From: Pseudomonadota bacterium
Lineage (GTDB): Bacteria > Pseudomonadota > Gammaproteobacteria > Legionellales > Legionellaceae
Assembly (NCBI GenBank): GCA_020161725.1
Contig: JAIUOG010000001.1
Coordinates: 1 to 64,000, forward strand
Length of the DNA stretch: 64,000 bases
Direction: 5' to 3'
Part shown: in pieces, positions 61,588 to 64,000 of the stretch
Position numbering within the stretch: position 1 is the first letter of the stretch
Layout: the number at the start of each line of letters is the position of its first letter
Made by a program: the position numbers and the translations under genes
The notes under the pieces: model-generated
Databases searched by the model: none
What the model saw: the letters and a program-made list of their open reading frames with translations, nothing else
What the model was told of the DNA's origin: nothing

Positions 61588-62425
61588 ATGAGTGCAACTT
61601 TTATTCCCATCGGTATGATTACTTTAGGTATTCTACTTCTTTCAAAAGGAGGGTATCTAATTCATGGCCTTCTTCGTGAAACAAATGGATATCGTTACCA
61701 CTGGATTGCCTAATTGACTCTTATTGGTCTGTTCATATTGAGCTATTTAAGCTGCATTCTTTACGGTGTTTTTATTGATCCCCACTGTCTTAATTATTTT
61801 TATGCCTCTGTATTTTTATTGGGCGGACTTTATGTTTATTTATCGTGTCAGTTAATGGAAAAAACGATTAAAAAAACAGAAATGATTAATGATTGATGAC
61901 TTAACGTTGCGTTTTGCAACATTGGAACATCGAAGCAAACATGATGGACTCACTGGTTGTAACACAAGGGAGCATCTTCTTGATGTGCTCAATACTTACT
62001 TCCAGAATATACAAACAGGTGGTGGAATGTGTGTCATCATGTTCATTGATATGGATAACTTTAAATTGGTGAATGATAACTTTGGTCATGATGTCGGTGA
62101 TAAGGTGTTGCAAAATTTTATCACATTATTAAAACAACGGCTTCGAAAAAACGACTTGATTGCGCGTTATGGTGGTGATGAATTTATTGCAGTGATGAAC
62201 CATATTTCTTTGGAGGAGGCTTCTCATATAGCACGAGATATCGTGCAACTTGCATCAAAGTCTTATGATGCCAATGAGTTTAACGTTGGATGCTCGGTAG
62301 GTATCTCCATACTAAATCGTGATTCTGTATCAGTCATTGAGATCATCAAACAGGCTGATATAGCCTGTTATGCTGCAAAACAAAACATCACATACGATTC
62401 GGTTTGCATTTACAATGGTTCATAA
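61588..62425 (+). pseudogene. Membrane GGDEF diguanylate cyclase, broken
   Basis: The ATG at 61588 opens a membrane domain (MITLGILLLSKGGYLIHGLL). An in-frame TAA at 61711 interrupts it, and the same frame continues with LTLIGLFILSYLSCILYGVF to a stop at 61894-61896. The GGDEF domain then reads in another frame from the ATG at 61889, which overlaps that stop. The catalytic part is intact: HDGLTGCNTREHLL, FIDMDNFKLVNDNFGHDVGD, ARYGGDEFIAVMNH, with an inhibitory RxxD five residues before GGDEF. So the enzyme may persist as a soluble 178-residue cyclase, while the membrane part is lost. Confidence 0.75.
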
Positions 62426-62559
62426 GCAAGTGGAGCATCCAATTAATTTACGCTCATAAACCGAATCCGTTATTTCTATTAATTTGTTCTCCTTGTTGCT
62501 TTTTGTTGTGTCATAGGCTCGGCTCGTCGTTTTTTATTTTCTATCTTAGCGTTGACAAA

Positions 62560-62592
62560 ATACCCCTTATGGGTATATACCTATAGGGGTAT
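62560..62592. promoter_or_regulatory. CsoR-type copper operator
   Basis: ATACCCCT and AGGGGTAT arms frame TATGGGTATATACCTAT; the whole is a GC-tract palindrome as bound by CsoR/RcnR-type repressors. TTGACA at 62552 makes a promoter overlapped by it, 15 bp before the repressor start. Confidence 0.8.
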
Positions 62593-62606
62593 ACAGGAGA
62601 AAATAC

Positions 62607-62882
62607 ATGTCAAAACACCCAGAGCATCACCACGAATTATCCCGACTTAATCGAGTTACAGGTCAGCTTGAAGGCATTAAGCGGATGATTGAGGAGAAAC
62701 GCTATTGCGTGGATATTCTGTCGCAACTACGCGCTGTTCGTAATGCGGTAAAAACTATTGAGCTTGGCGTGCTTGAGCGCCACGTGTTGAATTGCCTTAA
62801 TGAAGCGGCCTGCCATGGCAATCAGGAATCTCGCCAGGAAAAAATGGATGAGATTATGGCCTTGCTTAAAAAATACGATTGA
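62607..62882 (+). CDS. csoR: CsoR/RcnR-family metal-sensing repressor
   Basis: 91 residues, all helical: [51 protein letters not shown]. Ligands Cys, His and Cys in the CsoR order (C34-H59-C63 region) point to copper(I). It lies behind its own palindromic operator and before a copper P-type ATPase gene, the standard arrangement in which copper releases repression of export. Confidence 0.92.
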   Translation: MSKHPEHHHELSRLNRVTGQLEGIKRMIEEKRYCVDILSQLRAVRNAVKTIELGVLERHVLNCLNEAACHGNQESRQEKMDEIMALLKKYD

Positions 62883-62890
62883 GGTGCATG

Positions 62891-64000
62891 ATGAGTACAA
62901 ATAAACACGGTTCTCAGCACCATAAAGAAGCACACAGTTGCTGCAATCATCAGCATTCACAAACATCTGCGCCTACTGTGACGACATCAAAAAACGCCCT
63001 GTATACTTGCCCCATGCATCCCCAAATCCGTCAAGATAAACCAGGAACCTGTCCCATTTGCGGCATGGCGCTTGAGCCTGAGCAGGTGAGTTTAGCTGAG
63101 CAAAAAAATCCTGAATATGAGGATATGTTTAGGCGTTTTATACTGTCCTCTATCCTCAGCATCCCGGTTGTTCTCTTAGCGATGGATGAGTATTGGATGG
63201 TCGCACCTACTCGAATGTCCTTATCCTTGTGGCTTCAAGCAGCACTGACCACTTTGGTGGTTTTAGGTTGTGGCAGGCCTTTCTTTGTTCGTGGTTGGCA
63301 ATCGCTTTTGTCCCGTCACTTGAACATGTTTACCCTGATTGCTTTGGGAACAGGCGTTGCCTGGGGCTATAGTTTAGCGGTAGTTATTTTCCCCCAATTG
63401 CCACCCCTACATATGCAGAAAAGCAGCATGATGCCGGTGTATTTTGAAGCAGCAGCAGTCATTACGACCTTGGTGCTTTTAGGGCAAGTATTGGAATTAA
63501 AAGCACGCGAGCGCACAGGGGATGCCATTCGCGCATTGCTTCATTTAAATCCAACCCTTGCTCACCGATTGAATAATGAAGAGCAAGAAGAGGACATCAC
63601 ACTTGATGAAGTAGCGGTAGAGGATAGGTTGCTTGTGCGCCCCGGTGAAAAAATTCCGGTTGATGGGGAGGTAATTCGCGGGCAAAGTGATGTCGATGAG
63701 TCCATGTTAACCGGTGAGCCTATGCCTGTCGCCAAAGAAGTTGGCAATCAAGTCATTGGCGGGACGCTCAATCAACATGGCAGTCTCATTATAAAAGCCG
63801 CTCATGTGGGTAAAGACACCATACTTGCCCGCATTATCACACAAGTCAGTGAAGCACAGCGTAGCCAAGCGCCTATTCAGCGTTTGGCCGATGCTGTATC
63901 GGCTTGGTTTGTGCCAATCGTTTTAGGGATTGCGATACTTTCGTTTCTCGTCTGGTTTTTAATAGGCCCTGCGCCTTCCTTAAGCTATGGCTTAATCGCT
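62891..64000 (+). CDS. copA: Copper-exporting P1B-type ATPase (partial, runs off the window)
   Basis: First ~370 residues only; start ATG at 62891 (another at 62888). A His-rich front ([18 protein letters not shown]) leads into a heavy-metal-binding YHS-like motif [23 protein letters not shown]. Membrane helices follow ([40 protein letters not shown]). The actuator domain has [16 protein letters not shown] and [12 protein letters not shown] (TGE motif). The CPC and DKTGT phosphorylation site lie beyond the end. Regulated with the csoR gene 8 bp upstream. Confidence 0.92.
   Translation, partial: MSTNKHGSQHHKEAHSCCNHQHSQTSAPTVTTSKNALYTCPMHPQIRQDKPGTCPICGMALEPEQVSLAEQKNPEYEDMFRRFILSSILSIPVVLLAMDEYWMVAPTRMSLSLWLQAALTTLVVLGCGRPFFVRGWQSLLSRHLNMFTLIALGTGVAWGYSLAVVIFPQLPPLHMQKSSMMPVYFEAAAVITTLVLLGQVLELKARERTGDAIRALLHLNPTLAHRLNNEEQEEDITLDEVAVEDRLLVRPGEKIPVDGEVIRGQSDVDESMLTGEPMPVAKEVGNQVIGGTLNQHGSLIIKAAHVGKDTILARIITQVSEAQRSQAPIQRLADAVSAWFVPIVLGIAILSFLVWFLIGPAPSLSYGLIA

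Noticed and set aside
61901..62113. Minus-strand open frame opposite the GGDEF domain
   Set aside because: The plus strand clearly encodes the cyclase; this frame is a shadow.
1..64000. CRISPR array or complete insertion sequence
   Set aside because: No regularly spaced repeats and no transposase gene were seen; the TGTAGC cluster has irregular spacing.

Overview
The window looks like chromosomal accessory DNA from a Legionella-type gammaproteobacterium. It is AT-rich by eye. It encodes a LegC2/LegC7-like coiled-coil membrane protein, an ankyrin protein with a caspase-like front domain, and another E-rich protein of Dot/Icm-effector appearance. The genus is an inference from these families, not from any marker gene.

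Left part (1-7.2 kb): a nitric-oxide defence locus. An alternative oxidase, a TehB-like methyltransferase and a DUF488 protein form one operon. An NsrR repressor is divergent from a truncated haemoglobin, a ferredoxin-FAD reductase, a quinol NO reductase and a YiiX-like protein. Two NsrR-type operators are visible, one before the oxidase and one between nsrR and the globin. A short tyrosine recombinase with a palindrome at its promoter follows and marks the left edge of the accessory DNA.

Middle (8-30 kb): a dense collection of small-molecule-modifying enzymes: GNAT acetyltransferases, APH-fold kinases, cupins, an S66 peptidase, an esterase, methyltransferases and their regulators. Domain fusions are very frequent: GNAT-methyltransferase (with an in-frame stop), GNAT-cupin, GNAT-GNAT, GNAT-APH, P-loop-GNAT, shikimate kinase-LuxR, a D12 DNA methylase with an ABM domain and, most striking, a MerR regulator fused to the queuosine enzyme QueF.

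30-38 kb: a two-component system flanks a clan-CD-peptidase/ankyrin protein, an ATP-grasp enzyme and an unknown E-rich protein. The last three genes share one promoter design: a 20-bp site with an 11-bp direct-repeat period and a -10 box at exactly the same offset. This suggests a local regulon of the adjacent OmpR-type regulator. The block is bracketed by a DUF167 gene and a degenerate copy of its 3' end.

38-51 kb: an MNT/HEPN/AadA operon; a 0.5-kb non-coding stretch packed with TGTAGC/GCTACA hexamers lying upstream of a DUF3987 (YfjI) gene; a PAS-LuxR regulator, an avidin-like protein, an AraC regulator and an ABC exporter. The 3' end of the exporter gene is duplicated as a 27-bp direct repeat that brackets a giant tandem serine-hydrolase gene.

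51-59 kb: on the minus strand, a tightly overlapping operon runs ABC-F protein, ABC exporter (frameshifted), nucleotidyltransferase, GrpB-GNAT, triple GNAT, DUF1653 and P-loop ATPase, followed by a MerR-TipAS regulator. A five-codon leader ORF and a hairpin precede it. This looks like an antibiotic-response operon.

Right end (59-64 kb): an inverted-repeat element beside a ParB C-terminal remnant, the LegC2-like gene, a broken diguanylate cyclase, and a CsoR-regulated copper P-type ATPase that runs off the end.
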